Notes under the pieces: generated by a model
Told to the model about the DNA's origin: nothing
Databases searched by the model: none
What the model saw: the letters and a program-made list of their open reading frames with translations, nothing else
In this document: positions 47,770 to 60,694 of the stretch, piece by piece
Layout: every line of letters starts with the position of its first letter
Numbering within the stretch: position 1 is the stretch's first letter
Made by a program: the position numbers and the translations under genes
Assembly (NCBI RefSeq): GCF_947179515.1
Contig: NC_067495.1
Coordinates: 29,673,004 to 29,737,003 of the forward strand
Origin: Apodemus sylvaticus
Taxonomy: Eukaryota > Chordata > Mammalia > Rodentia > Muridae
Reading direction: 5' to 3'
DNA length: 64,000 bases

Positions 47770-48535
47770 CTTTACTGGTATCACCTTTTTTTTTTTTTTT
47801 GCAATGATAGCTTTTTGTCTTAGTTCTGGTACTGAAGCTTTTTTGGTCTCTTGAAGTAGCTGTAAGTTAATTGCTATGGTTTATCCTAAGTGTTCTTCAT
47901 TTCAGCTTAGATAACTTCAGTTAGTTAGTTAGATCTCCCAGTGAAATTTTATAGGCCCATTTTCCTGGTTGCCATCTGTCATAGGCACAAAATGTGATGA
48001 AACTCATTTCTTCTATTTCTATGACTGTCATACTAGGACTAAAATGGCATTTATTTTAACCATCACATTGTACTGTTGATTAATTATTGCAATTATACCC
48101 CACTAAATTCTCTTCTTTATGGTGGTAGATTTTAAACTTGAGATTTTCTTGGTTCTATATATAGTTGGTATTTTGAACTTAAATTTTGTGAGACTGTTCT
48201 GTTGTCTTTGTTAAATTAAATCTTGCTTGCTTTGCTCCTTCATTTCCAATCAGTGATGATGGTTTAATATCTTGATTCAATGTGTCAGTTACTGCCCACA
48301 GCATTTTATTCTTTGTAGACACTATAAACATGATTCTATGACATCGCCCACATCTCTGATAAAATTATTGCTAAGATGGACTCAAGACCAGAGCTCACTG
48401 GCAGGCAGTTCTAGCAATGCCCTTCTAAGTTGACATCTATTAATCAACATTCCTTGGGTGCCATTGTTGCAGAAGCCACAAATGTATCTCCTCTTTTCCA
48501 TTCTAACCACATTTCTCCACCCTGCCCACGAGATC
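47770..48535. other. Nhs: Intronic stretch, no exon
   Basis: Unique AT-rich sequence leading to the L3/CR1 relic. 48350-48535 is repeat-free and might be part of the same conserved block. Confidence 0.45.
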
Positions 48536-48540
48536 TATCA

Positions 48541-48660
48541 TTATGAACGATTGTCAAATGGTTTGCTGAAATCAAGATACCATATGTCTGTAGCATTTCT
48601 TTGATCTCCTAGTCTAATAGCCCTATTCAAAAAGGAAATAAGGTTAATATGGCTGAAATT
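48541..48660 (-). mobile_element. L3/CR1-type LINE reverse-transcriptase fragment, unusually well preserved
   Basis: On the minus strand an open frame (part of 48541-48822) carries YLDFSKPFDN preceded by DQRNATDI and NLISFLNRA. This is the RT block in which CR1/L3 LINEs have YLDFSKAFD after a short acidic loop. The DNA (TGATTTCAGCAAACCATTTG on that strand) also follows the mammalian L3 consensus as I remember it. L3 was last active long before placental radiation, so an uninterrupted 40-codon match in a murine intron is notable. Assignment is from memory. Confidence 0.7.
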
Positions 48661-49080
48661 GGACCTATTAATAGCAATCAGAAGAGCCATTTTCATTTTT
48701 TGTGTATAATAGATAAATAGTTTGTTTTGACAAACCAGCTTTGTCATCTCGGCTATAAAATGACAGCATTGTAACATTGCAAGGGGACTCTTGGGGAACT
48801 GCAGCTCATTTTTCAGGCTCAAGAGTATCTTGTTTGTGAAAAATCAAGCATTACAATTTGATCTCTTCCTTTCTTTTAGGGTACCCGATAAGGGTCTTAT
48901 GTCCCTGTTCTTTGTTCCCTAAGACAATATTGAGAATTCAGGACCTTTGGAGTATCTTTAAGCTCAGTTTGAGGGACGTTGGTGAGTGTCTGGTGAACCA
49001 CGAAAGTGGGAATATTTGTGGTGAGGAGTATGGATGGATTCTATAGCTGAACTATGTGGGTTCTGATACTGTCTCCACTG
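48661..49080. other. Nhs: Intronic stretch next to the L3/CR1 relic
   Basis: No recognised repeat. Upstream LINE sequence could continue into 48661-48822 on the minus strand, but similarity fades. Confidence 0.4.
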
Positions 49081-49262
49081 ATTTTTTTAAAAAGATTTAT
49101 TTATTATATATAAGTGCACTGTAACTGTCTTCAGACACCCCCAGAAGAGGGTGTCAGATCCCATTACAGATGGTTGTGAGCCACCATGCGGTTGTGGGAT
49201 TTGAACTCAGGACCTTTGAAGATCAGTCAGTGCTCTTAACCACTGACCCATCTCTTCAGCCC
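49081..49262 (-). mobile_element. B2 SINE with target-site duplication
   Basis: AAAAGATTTATTTATTATAT, CTTCAGACACCCCCAGAAGA, GTGAGCCACCATGCGGTTGT and GACCCATCTCTTCAGCCC: the B2 complement. CTCCACTG flanks both ends. Confidence 0.93.
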
Positions 49263-49269
49263 TCCACTG

Positions 49270-50765
49270 TCTCAACATAGGACTTTCCATCTGCTAGGGA
49301 GTGGAAATAACAGTACTGACTGCATTGTGTTATTGAGAGATGCTAAAGTGGGTATTGGGAACTGTGCCTGGTATATCAGCTCTTTTGTTGATACTATAGC
49401 TGCATCAGACAAAGTAGAAGGTATATATCACTCTCCCCAAGTAGGTGGAAGCCTTTGTCTGAATCTGTGAAATAAAAGGTCAGGAGAAGGATGTCATTGG
49501 TTGATCAAGTGATTCTGATTCTCAGTTTGGCCAGATAACAATTGTTTTTTTTTTTTTTTTATGGCCATTTTTTGTCATTTGTATAAACATGCTAAAAAGT
49601 GTGATTATTTTATCATCCAGCTTTATTCATTTACTATACATCAGATGATATTTTAGACACTTATGTCTCATAAGGAAACAAACAACAACAACAACAAAAA
49701 CTATAAGCTTGTGTTTCAAAGGAGAGAAATAAACACAAAACAGCAAACAGTATATGCAAGAGAATTCCAAAGCCTTTTTGGTGGTGTCAAAGGAGGACGA
49801 TCAACTGTGTGGGGCTAGAATGATCAGTCATGTTCAGTAGGGTATTCTGGTAGGTCTCACCGAAGAAGCTTTATCTGAGCAAATATTGGAAGGAGGTACA
49901 GGAGTTAATTATGCACATTGATGGAGAAAGATTCTGCTGGCAGAGGAAAACCATAATGTGCACAAAGGCCCTGAGGTAAACACATGTCATGTATGATTCA
50001 AGGATGGCAGGGAGGCACGGAGGTGGTGGATATATAAGACATGAGGAAGGGAGTGAGAGGAGACTGGCCTGACAAGATGGAGAGAGATAGTATAGAGTCT
50101 GGTAGGCCATTGGAATGATAGATATGTTTTTGTTCATAAGCCTTTTGCTTTGAGTATAGTGGAAATCCTTCAAGGCTTTCAAGGTAGGAGCAATGTGACT
50201 GACTTAGACTTGAAAAGAATCATATGGGTTAAAGTCAGGGAGAGTAGCATCAAGAAAACCAAATAGGTGGGTGACAGCAGTAATCCGGGTAAGAGCAGGG
50301 AGTAGTTTGGTGGAAGCACTGAAAAGTGATTGGATCCACCATAGAGCTGTTGACACTTCTGCTTCTTTGATAGGACTGGGCAATTCAACCCATACAGAAA
50401 GGCAGAATCAAGAAAGGAGAGGAAGACCCTCTTCTATTGCTTCATGAGACTCACTCTCAAGGAACCCATGTTTCTTGTGATCCTTTCAAGGAGAGCAAAT
50501 CATCACATAGAGAACCAATGTGGTTCATAAAGTCAGTGCTCTGAGAAAGTACGTACTTCTCCTAGAGCTTTGTTGAGTAATATTAGTTGTTGTCTTGCAA
50601 AAACGGACGTTGTTTTAATTAATACCTTCTTTAAAAGATGCTTTTCACTGAGATAGAATTCCATTACTTCTATTACCCCCTTTTTTACCTCCCTCCAGCC
50701 CCTCTGAACTACACTTCCTCAAACCTCTTCCATGGCTTCCACTCCCATGTTGATAGTCTTTTACT
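49270..50765. other. Nhs: Intronic stretch, no exon
   Basis: Unique sequence with a 16-base poly(T) at 49545. No repeat recognised. Confidence 0.5.
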
Positions 50766-50768
50766 GTT

Positions 50769-50779
50769 ATATATATACA

Positions 50780-50833
<54 letters not shown>

Positions 50834-50838
50834 TATGT
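50769..50838. repeat. (TA)n microsatellite
   Basis: TA run with a few ACA interruptions. Confidence 0.95.
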
Positions 50839-50839
50839 A

Positions 50840-51655
50840 TGCACATATGCTATGCAGAGTCTGTTTTTGTTATTTATGTTCATATGGTTTCAAGGCTGAC
50901 CATTCTGCACTGGACAACCAACACGGGGGCTTATGCCTGGGAGAGGGGCTAATCCTCCTCCAAATTGTCATTAATTGCCTGTGGTTATTTGTCTAGGATG
51001 AGACCACTTGGTATAAGTTATAAACAGTAATATGTACTTATCTCAAGTGTGTAATAATGACTTTTAACAGCTATTAATAAGTCTACTTTTGTTTCACAAT
51101 TAGATAGAGACCATTCTCCTCACTCCAGATTCTTAATATTTCTATAATATAGAAAAGCAGGGCTGGAAGTTGGCTGGCCTGGCATATATTTCTAACTGGG
51201 GCTGCCATGCGGCATTTGGTCACAGGGGGAAAAATGACTCTATAGAATCTTCTCTGGTTTCAAGAAGTCTGAAGACTTCCAACATAAAAAAGCAGCAGTG
51301 ATCTTTCCTTGGTTTTGCTCTGAGACTTTTTTATGATATCTTGCTATTGGATTTTATGGAGAAGTAGGGCTTGCTTACACAAGAGTAAGAATCTGGTTTT
51401 GGAGGCCTGAGGAATAACTTAGAACTGGTATTGTTTTAAAGAGAAAGCTAAAAACAACATTTCAGAAGACATTAACATGATCTCTTGCCTTTGACGCAGT
51501 TTTTTAAGGTGCAAAAAAATGACTGTTTTGTAACTGCACTTTAGGCTTATTCCAATGCTCACAACTATTACAGAGGGTGAGAAAAAGTGTTTAGAATCTG
51601 ATGCCTCTGTTTAAATTTATTAAATTTGGACTTATTCTGGAGTTTAGCTACTCTT
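50840..51655. other. Nhs: Intronic stretch, no exon or clear repeat
   Basis: Unique sequence. Confidence 0.5.
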
Positions 51656-51708
51656 TGTTGCTGTTGTTATTGTTGTTGTTGTTGTTGTTGATGATGATGA
51701 TGATGATG
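51656..51708. repeat. (TTG)n(ATG)n trinucleotide repeat
   Basis: TTG units followed by six or so ATG units. Confidence 0.96.
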
Positions 51709-52040
51709 CCAGATAACTGGGAGAGAAGAGCTAGTCGCTATGAGAACAGATGACAGCCACTGAGACATACTGTTCACAAGAATCCAGTCTCAATATATAC
51801 GTTTCTCTCCATCCTGCATGTGGACTCTGTTCCTCAAGCCTGTATTTATATTTTAGTAATGCGACTAAAACTGTATTTCCACTTTTAATTTGGCACCTGA
51901 ATTCTGCCATTTCAGCCTACCCCTGCCAGCTCCTTTGCAAGATGGCGCATGTTTATTGAGCACTTGAGTCTAGAGATTAAGTGAGAGGAGGAAGGACTGT
52001 GGGAATTAACACAGAAAACCCTTTGAGATGAAATCAAGGG

Positions 52041-52699
<659 letters not shown>

Positions 52700-52714
52700 T
52701 ATGTGTGTGTGTGT

Positions 52715-52769
<55 letters not shown>

Positions 52770-52801
52770 TTGTGTGTTTGTATGTATGTGTCTGTGTGTG
52801 T

Positions 52802-52834
<33 letters not shown>
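52700..52834. repeat. (TG)n(GA)n(TG)n compound microsatellite
   Basis: Short TG, about 45 bases of GA, then TG/TATG units. Confidence 0.97.
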
Positions 52835-52835
<1 letters not shown>

Positions 52836-53046
52836 TATGTGTCCTGATGAGTCTCAGTGAATCAAATCTTACAATCTATAAAACTTAGGTTCAATATTGG
52901 TTCTCAGGACCTGTAGAATTTGTTTGCTGTTTTAAACTAAGTATTGAGGTTGGATGCCCAACACAATTTATTGTAGTTCAAGACTGGGTTTTTTGTCAGG
53001 ATTACATGCTTGCATTCCTATTCTGGGTTATCTTTGATTCTTGTAG

Positions 53047-53180
53047 TATCATAACTTACCAGCTGCATGATCTTGGACTCAATCTGTGTGCTTCAATTTC
53101 CTAATTGGTGAAGTGGGGAAAGTAATAATATTGATCTCATAGAGTGTGAAAATGTAACAAATTAACTTCACGGGTAGTGC
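53047..53180 (+). mobile_element. MIR relic
   Basis: ACTTACCAGCTGCATGATCT, TTCAATTTCCTAATTGGTGA and AGTAATAATATTGATCTCAT follow the MIR core in sense. Confidence 0.65.
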
Positions 53181-53184
53181 TAAT

Positions 53185-54560
53185 AGGTGTGGTATACACA
53201 GTCTATACATGGAAATGGTTAATGTGTTTAAGCTACTGATGGCATGATTTTTATGGATTTATTATGATCCTTATCAAGGGACTTGTGAAAAGGAAGTAGA
53301 CATAAAAATTGATAAAACCTAATCTCCTCAGCTAGTGTTCATATTCTGATTCTGGTCAACTGGATATGTGGAGAAAATGGGGATAAAAATGCTATTCCCT
53401 TATCTGGCTTGGCTAGTGTACCTCTCATCTTGCCTTTTGTGTGGCACTTGGCAGAACAATTTATCTGGCTGCCATTATGAACTCATTCTCAGCAAGTGTG
53501 GACTTTGGTGATGGCCAACAAGTGGGTTGGGGTGTGGATGGGTAACATCTTTGATACAGTACAGGATGCAGATATCTGTGTTTTCTGTCTGAATCTTCTC
53601 CCAGAATGCCCTGTTCTTTCTCCTCTGTAATCCCATTTCAGGCATGAGAGGTTGCCTTCAGGACCTTGGGTCTCAGATCCAAAGGTAGCAATCCCACCTT
53701 AGATGTGGCTTTATGAGTTGAGGGCACTTAGAAAATCTCAAGGGAATTCTCAGATCTCCCCACTGGACTCTTTCTAACTTCCAAATATAGGCTGAGGTTC
53801 TAGGCTCACTGTGTGCTGTGGCATTCCTACTCTTCCAGGCCTGATCCCACAGGCTCCCTCAGTGTTTGTCTTAAAATGTCCCGCATTAGCAATTTGAAGG
53901 GCCAGATTTTTAGTTTGAATTTTCTCCTCCAGGTATACCAGCAATACTTGAAACAAGGGGCCAACAGCACATCCAAGTCTGCCTTGTGTTTTGATTGGAC
54001 TTTTAGTTCTTGTCAGGTGTAAGGTGGGTGACACCTTCACAGCTGAGCTTGACAAATGGTTGTGAGAAGCCACGAGGGGACCTTGTTGCTAAATGACGCA
54101 CAGCTGGGTCTTTGAAAGTAGACTTTTGTGATAAACTTGAGCATAGTGTTAACCTTTCCTGTAAGTACTTCATTCCTTTCCTAACTAGAGGGTAGGCGAG
54201 CTGGATTTTTTTCCATGAGAGATCTGCTTTGGATCTTTAACCCAAATTTTCTTCAATTCTGGAGGTGACTATGTAATTGGCCTTTGCCTTTTGCAAACTG
54301 ATGGGACTTAGTGAGAGTGCCTGTGAAGTCAAAAGTTAGACAGGGGATGTTGGGTACTTTTCTTCAATTGCCAGGTGTGCAATGCAAAAGAGCTTTATGC
54401 TGAATTAGAGACCTTTGAACATCTGAATATACCTGGGAACTGGGAGACTCCTAAACCCAGTGCTTCTCTCAGGTTGTCTTTCTTGACTGTGAAATACAAC
54501 TAAGACTATGGCCTTGTTCTCCAACCCCGACTTTCCCCTATAGTTAATTCTGTCTCTAGG
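53185..54560. other. Nhs: Intronic stretch, no exon
   Basis: About 1.4 kb free of preserved retroelements. A 99-codon minus-strand frame (53774-54073) has no recognised family. Confidence 0.45.
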
Positions 54561-54561
54561 G

Positions 54562-54665
54562 TTTTTTTTTTTTTTTTTTTTTTTTTTGGAAAATCTTGCT
54601 TTGGATGGATGGATATTATTAAGGGGATTCTTCTAAAGATACTCAGATTCATGCGTGCATGCACA

Positions 54666-54722
<57 letters not shown>
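54562..54722. repeat. Poly(T) and (CA)n
   Basis: 26 T at 54562-54587 and a pure CA run at 54665-54722. Confidence 0.96.
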
Positions 54723-54723
<1 letters not shown>

Positions 54724-54724
54724 A

Positions 54725-55920
54725 ATAATGCATACTAGACTGCTTTCTGCTAGTACAAGCTCATTATGTTATAGGCCTCTCACATATCCAAGTAGCAAAT
54801 ACAATATTATTATAGTATATGAGGAAATGGAAGTTCTGCTAAATGGCTTTAAAAACATACTGTTGAAAAGTGCCCAATTCAAATGTAGCTCTGTTTCCTA
54901 TTTATGTAGCCCCCTATTCATGCATCTCCTTATACATCTATGTAAACACTCTTCTTTCCATATTTCCAGTGTATGGTCACTGAAATAGCTTTCTACTTCC
55001 TGATTTATCATAGGGGAAACACTAATGAGCACAAACAAAATTCAAAACATCCAATCAAACATGAGGGCAATATCCAGGTTTGACTTTGCATGCTAAGAAA
55101 GTCTGATGCTAGGATGTCTTCTTAGAAAAAAGATCCTTGAGTCACATACAAATGTGTGCACAAGACTGTGGGTAAGGTTAAGGCCTGTTGCTGGAAAACA
55201 TGGTGATAACTGTGTCTAGCTGTAGCTAGTTAGTTTTTATTTGCTTCCGGAAAAGTTCTGTTTCTAGGACAACACCAAATGCATTTCCCATTGTAGGAAC
55301 ATCTATCCATCCATGTCCATCTTTTATCTACCTATCTGTCTATCTATCTAAACCCAAAGATTCACCTCATGGATACATGGATTTGTCTTTTAGCTCAGTG
55401 TTTACCTTTCTGCATTCTATGATTTGTTTGAAGTTTGGTATAAATGAACTGTGGAAGACCTCGATTCAGAAACAAATAAATTCAACAAACTACAACAAAT
55501 TACTCTTCTTAGAACTATTTCAGCTACCCAAGGTTAAAAATTTATATTGGTGAGATTTGTCATGGAAATATGGGTGGAGTTCCCATAAGGTAATTCCATA
55601 CATCACTCATGGACATATAAATTTGGAATATTTTTCCTAGTGCATAGACTTCATGAAAATAACACATTATATGCTCATTTTAACTTTAGAAGTTAAACCA
55701 AGAAAATAATTGGAAAAAAGTATCTGTTGTACTTTGGTATTGCTTATAAGAAATATTAGAAATATATTTAATGACCAGCAGAAGAAAAATGATCAAACAA
55801 TATTATTACAGACAACACTGATATACACTGACACAGGGAAATCAACTACCAGCACTAAAATGATGATATAAATAGATGTAAACATACTCATCAGCCTGAG
55901 ATATGTCTACAATAAATGAC
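54725..55920. other. Nhs: Intronic stretch, no exon
   Basis: Unique AT-rich sequence with a short CTAT/CTGT run near 55330. Confidence 0.5.
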
Positions 55921-55924
55921 TTCC

Positions 55925-56065
55925 ATGCTTGGCGTGGTAGTTAGCACCTGTAGTCTCAGCTGTCAGGAGGTTGAGTTGAGGCAGCAGGGTAATGAGTTAT
56001 GGACCAGCTTGGACTACACAGGAAAGCTACCTGTGCCAAAGAAACAAAACAAAACAAAATAAAAA
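55925..56065 (+). mobile_element. Old B1-like SINE
   Basis: GCTTGGCGTGGTAGTTAGCA, GTAGTCTCAGCTGTCAGGAG and CAGCTTGGACTACACAGGAA, with a CAAAA-rich tail. Confidence 0.7.
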
Positions 56066-56534
56066 TAGACTTGCTATGAAATTATATGCAAGTCATTTTG
56101 TGGCTATCTATATATTCATCATGTATATATGGATAACCTAGGAGAGGTCTTAAGAAAACTGAATGGTACAATGTTTATCAGATTTTATTTATAAGTCCCA
56201 GGGGTGCCATTTGGGAGTGGAAGTAGACACAGGAGTGAAAAGAAGGGGTAGAGGAAAGTTGAGCAGACAGGGCTCACTTTCCCTTAGAATGTCAGAAGAT
56301 TTCTTTGTCACCTCTTTCCTATATTGAGATTCCTTATACATTACTATTTGAGGAAGCAGCTTGATTACATAATGAAATTTTCAAAAATACTGGGCCACTC
56401 TACCATCTTTCCTTGTTTCTCTTCTTTATGAAGTCCCAGAAAACAAAGTAATTAACCCAACGTTGTAAATTTGGTAGACAAAAAAACCCAGGAATAAGAT
56501 ATGTTTTCCTAATTTAAGTGGACATCCCCTTGTG

Positions 56535-56588
56535 TCAGTTAGTTTTTGCTGTGTAACAAATAACCTCAAAACTGTTGGCTTAAAGCAA

Positions 56589-56632
<44 letters not shown>

Positions 56633-56930
56633 ATATATATGTTTATATATATAATATTATAATATATAGTCTATAATTCTATGAGTTGTAAGTTTGGGCT
56701 GGACTCAGATTGACTCACTCATATCTATAAATAGTTGCTGATCACTGGAAGGTTACCCTGGCACTGACAGGTCTGAAGTCATACAATCAGTGATTGGATA
56801 TTGGCTGGGGAAACTGGATTACAAAATCTACAATCTCTTCCTACTGAAGTATTCCAATAGAACATGGAATCATGTAAAGCTTTTTGAAGCTCATGTTTGG
56901 CACTGCTCATGATCACGTGACCAGTTTACA
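56535..56930. mobile_element. Ancient mammalian interspersed repeat (family not assigned) with internal TA/TG microsatellite
   Basis: TGTCAGTTAGTTTTTGCTGT, AAATAACCTCAAAACTGTTG and later GGGCTGGACTCAGATTGACT, CTGGCACTGACAGG recall a placental-wide repeat. A TA/TG/TA tract at 56589-56672 interrupts it. Confidence 0.4.
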
Positions 56931-56947
56931 GTCAGTGGATGAAGATT

Positions 56948-57012
56948 GCTTCTAGATTAGACATGCTTCTAGATTAGACATGCTTCTAGATTAGACATGC
57001 TTCTAGATTAGA
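56948..57012. repeat. 17-base minisatellite (about 3.8 copies)
   Basis: GCTTCTAGATTAGACAT repeats three times exactly, followed by a partial copy that diverges after GATTAGA. Confidence 0.97.
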
Positions 57013-57356
57013 AAATATCAGTTATATAGATAAAGAAGGGAGAGTTGTCATTTTGCTATCTACAAGAATATTGACTTATTGATGTATCTTTTGTTCTTAA
57101 TTTTGGTACATGAGAAATATATGTTTTAGACTGCTTAATTCCAGAACCATCTTTATGAGGAAATGATAATCAGAGGTGTGAATATAAACAAAGTACATAA
57201 TGTGCATGAGTGCCCATGTTTCACTAAAACCCATTATTTTATATTCTAATTATAAAGAGAATATTTGCTTTACCTTCCACAGGAGTTCCATTAACAGCTC
57301 TTTCTTGGAAAAGGTCCCTTCAGTTGTTAGTCATCCTGATACTGTTTGCTACCTCT

Positions 57357-57570
57357 GCAATGGTTCTCATACTTCCTAATGCTGTGATCTTTTAATATAG
57401 TTCCTCATGTGGCGATGACCCCCAACCATAAAATTATTTTCATTGCTACTTCATAACTGTAATTTTATACTGTTATAAATCATAATGTAAATATCAGATC
57501 TTCAGATATCTGATTTGTGACCTTGTGGAGGTCACAACCCACACATGCCTTAAGGCATGAGAACTGATGC
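57357..57570 (+). mobile_element. URR1-like hAT element
   Basis: CAATGGTTCTCATACTTCCT, GACCCCCAACCATAAAATTA, ACTTCATAACTGTAATTTTA and end CATGAGAACTGATG follow URR1 in sense. No clear 8-base duplication. Confidence 0.75.
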
Positions 57571-57879
57571 CTGAAGGGATAAGTTTATCCCCAACATTCC
57601 CATAATATATATTTGTATGTATCAGAAATTTGTGTAGATACTGAAAATATAAATAAGTCTAAAATAGGCACCTATCTTTAGGCAACTTATATTCTGGAAG
57701 GGAAGGAAGGTATATAGATAACTATGATGAAATATGGTAGGGAAGGTTACAGAAATTGAACTTTTTTCAATGATGATTATTTTCTTTGGAATACGAAGAT
57801 ATGGTTACATGATTACTCAATTGGATCAGAAAAAAGTTAGGCAAAATTCATACGCTTTTATGACAAAAACATAGCAACT

Positions 57880-58510
57880 AGGGATAGAGGGGATCTATCT
57901 AACTTGATAATGGACATCAGTAAGAAACTCACAGAAGACATCAGAGTTATGGGGAAAGAGTGAATGCTTTCCTGCTAAGATGAAAAACAAGATAGACTGC
58001 ACATTCTGGTCATTTATATTCAATGTTGTACTAGAGAATTTAGCTAGAGCAATTAGGCAAGAAAAAGAAATAATTGCATCCAGATTGGAAAAATAGGAGT
58101 AAGTGTATTTCTATTCACAATTGGCATTTCTTATATTAAAAATCCAAAGGAAGTCTCAATTAAATTAGTAAACTAACAAAATGAGTTTAGTTGATCATCT
58201 AGAAAACAAGATCAATATAAAGAGCACAAGTCATAATCTACATGAACATTCAGGCAAAGAAATTAAGGAAGTCATTAGGAAAACAAATCTATTTATAGTA
58301 GCATCAAAAAGCAGAAGACACCAATAAATTTAACAGAAGAAATACAAAATTTATACAAAAATGTATCAACTTAGGTAATTGGAAGGAAATTCCTATGCTT
58401 GTGTTGGAAGACTTTATATTAGTAATAAGTGGCACTCCCTAAATCAACACAGAGAATGAATATAATTCATAACTATTTGTTTTGCATACATTGACAAAAA
58501 TTGAAAACTG
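57880..58510 (+). mobile_element. Ancient L1 ORF2 relic
   Basis: GAGCAATTAGGCAAGAAAAAGAAATAATTGCATCCAGATTGG-type order (in pieces GCAATTAGGCAAGAAAAAGA, GCATCCAGATTGGAAAAATA), then ACAAGATCAATATAAAGAGC and TAGTAGCATCAAAAAGCAGA, match old L1 ORF2. Frames are broken throughout. Confidence 0.75.
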
Positions 58511-58519
58511 ATGTCATGT

Positions 58520-60605
58520 GTTAGGCCCTTCCATCTTCTGCATTCTGCTTCTGCATGGTTAGGGAAAGGGAGTGGACGGTTGAACATGGCAGAGTTTTAT
58601 TAAACTGGCCTAGAGGTAACTCGCTGTACTTTCAGTCACGTTCCATTAGCCAGAATTTAGTCATTTAGCCATATCCATAGTTTCAAGGCAGAAAAAGAGA
58701 GACAAGTTTGCTGAACAAGTAGCCAGTCTCTGTTACCAGGGCTGACCAAGCATGAGAGGAGAATTGCAGACTGCAAGCACAGATTAAGGGAGTATGCATT
58801 TGTGGTCAGTCTAAGGGCAGGACTGGGTTGTTTTCTTCCATTGTTCTTGGTAAAACATTACCAGGTTGGAAGCACTGCAACGAGGCACATTCCTGCTGCT
58901 GAGTGTAGCCCAGTCTCCATCAGTAACTCCTGGGGGATGGAAATAAAGATGAGAGTTAAATGTAACACATTAGCTACTTGCCTGTAGAAATGCAGCCTTC
59001 CCTCCTGTCCATATTGGCATTTGAAGAGGAGTGCGTGTGATGCATGTGGGAAATACACTGCTCTTTCTTTTTACTTGGACCCAGATTGAATAAAAATAAG
59101 TAACTGCTCCCCCTTTAAGGTTTTACTTTAAATAGAAAGCTGTCTCTGGCCCTTCTTGATGTTTTGCTCCTTCCCTTATTCTCTCTGAGTATCCCTTATT
59201 CCTGGCCAGAGCAGGGCAAGTTCTGTTCAGTTCAGGAACCAGATAGCTTGGTAGATCACTCAGAAAGAAGCTTTTCTCCCTTCCCCCACTTATCTTTTTC
59301 ATAAGTTTTCAGGGCTGCCTTGACAGGTGTGGCTATTTTGTGACATTTCCGAGGTGGTTGTGCCTGCCCGTCTGCTTGTCTTTCTGACAGACTGTTTGTG
59401 TCTGACTGCTAATGTCATAGTAAAACTCACCTCACTGGCTTGTTCTGATTTTTAGAGTCACTTGTCTCTTGCTATAATGCTGGGTGTTTAACGGACTTTG
59501 TTTATGGTGAATGCAAGATGAACAGTGTCGCCTCTTTCTTTGTATCATAATTCCCTGTGGGCATGCTGAAAGGCTCTCATTGAGACCTCAAAGGACAGGC
59601 TGGAAGGGGGACAGAAAAGTATAAATGAGGAAGAATGGAGCACTGGGGCCAGGGAGAATGAATTCTGTTAAGCCTGAGTCTTCAGTAAAGATGGCCAGCA
59701 GTCCAAGTACCAATCCACCATGTCAGGAAAAGGTGGATAGGATCTGATTAGTGTCAGTTGCCAAGAGTCTAAGGCATTATCTTGTACCCAGAAGTGGTTC
59801 TCACTGGGTAATTCTGTCTGCCTCATCTTGCTATCCTCCAATCTACTCTTTTTACTCCAGTAGACTGAATCTTGGAAGGCAAAAGTCCTAGTTTATATTC
59901 TTTTGTAGATCTCTATTACTCTTCTGTCAACTAACAGGCTGGTTTTCAAGACCTAAGAGTCTGGTCCTAGCCTCTCTGGGACCTTTTGCCTAAACTTACT
60001 GTACTGTCCCCAGTTTTAGGATTCCTCTGCTTCTGTTTCTATGTTGATCTTGCTAGTTATTCCTCCAGTTTTGCCCTTGGTATCCTCTTCTTTTTGTGAT
60101 GCTAGTTGCCAACAGTTTGCTTTCTCTCCCTTTCTCCCTCTCCATAGTCATTAGCTCACAGTGCTGTAACTACCTGTTAATTTATGTGTTTCTCCACTAA
60201 GGGGGACCAGGGCCTGCCTTACCCCTATGTGCTCCCAACTCTGGGGTCTATAACAAGATCTACTAATGTGTCAGTGGATCAATGCAATAGTTTTCTTTCT
60301 TTCCCACATTGAAATTCAGTGTAGTATTCAGTGGACAACCTTTCACATAGTTATTTTAAGATGCAGATCATTTTCATTACACACTTCTGCCACCCACCAG
60401 GTATGTTTTCTTTTTCCAAGGCTGCATCTGAAAGGCATGTAAAGTAGGGGAGAAAGAAGACTGATATAGGCTAGTTTTGAATAAACTATATCTAGAAGTT
60501 GAGCAGTTAGTTTCCATTCATAATCCATTGGCCAGAACTCAATTGTTTGACAACATATAATTACAGGGGATGCTAGGAAGCCTCATTCAGCAGCAAGCAG
60601 GCTTG
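58520..60605. other. Nhs: Intronic stretch, no exon
   Basis: About 2 kb with no recognised retroelement. No open frame with family features. Confidence 0.45.
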
Positions 60606-60609
60606 ATGG

Positions 60610-60690
60610 GCAAGTAGTTAATCTCTATAATAATGCTTACCTGGCACAAGGTAGGACTGAGTAAATATTTGTTAAATGAATGACCATTGA
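60610..60690 (+). mobile_element. MIR/L2 3'-end relic
   Basis: CTTACCTGGCACAAGGTAGG and GAGTAAATATTTGTTAAATG plus AATGA match the shared 3' tail pattern. Confidence 0.55.
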
Positions 60691-60694
60691 ATTT

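Noticed and set aside
47316..47807. 163-codon frame as a possible gene
   Set aside because: It is the C-terminal part of L1 ORF2 in the inverted block of a dead L1, not a host gene.
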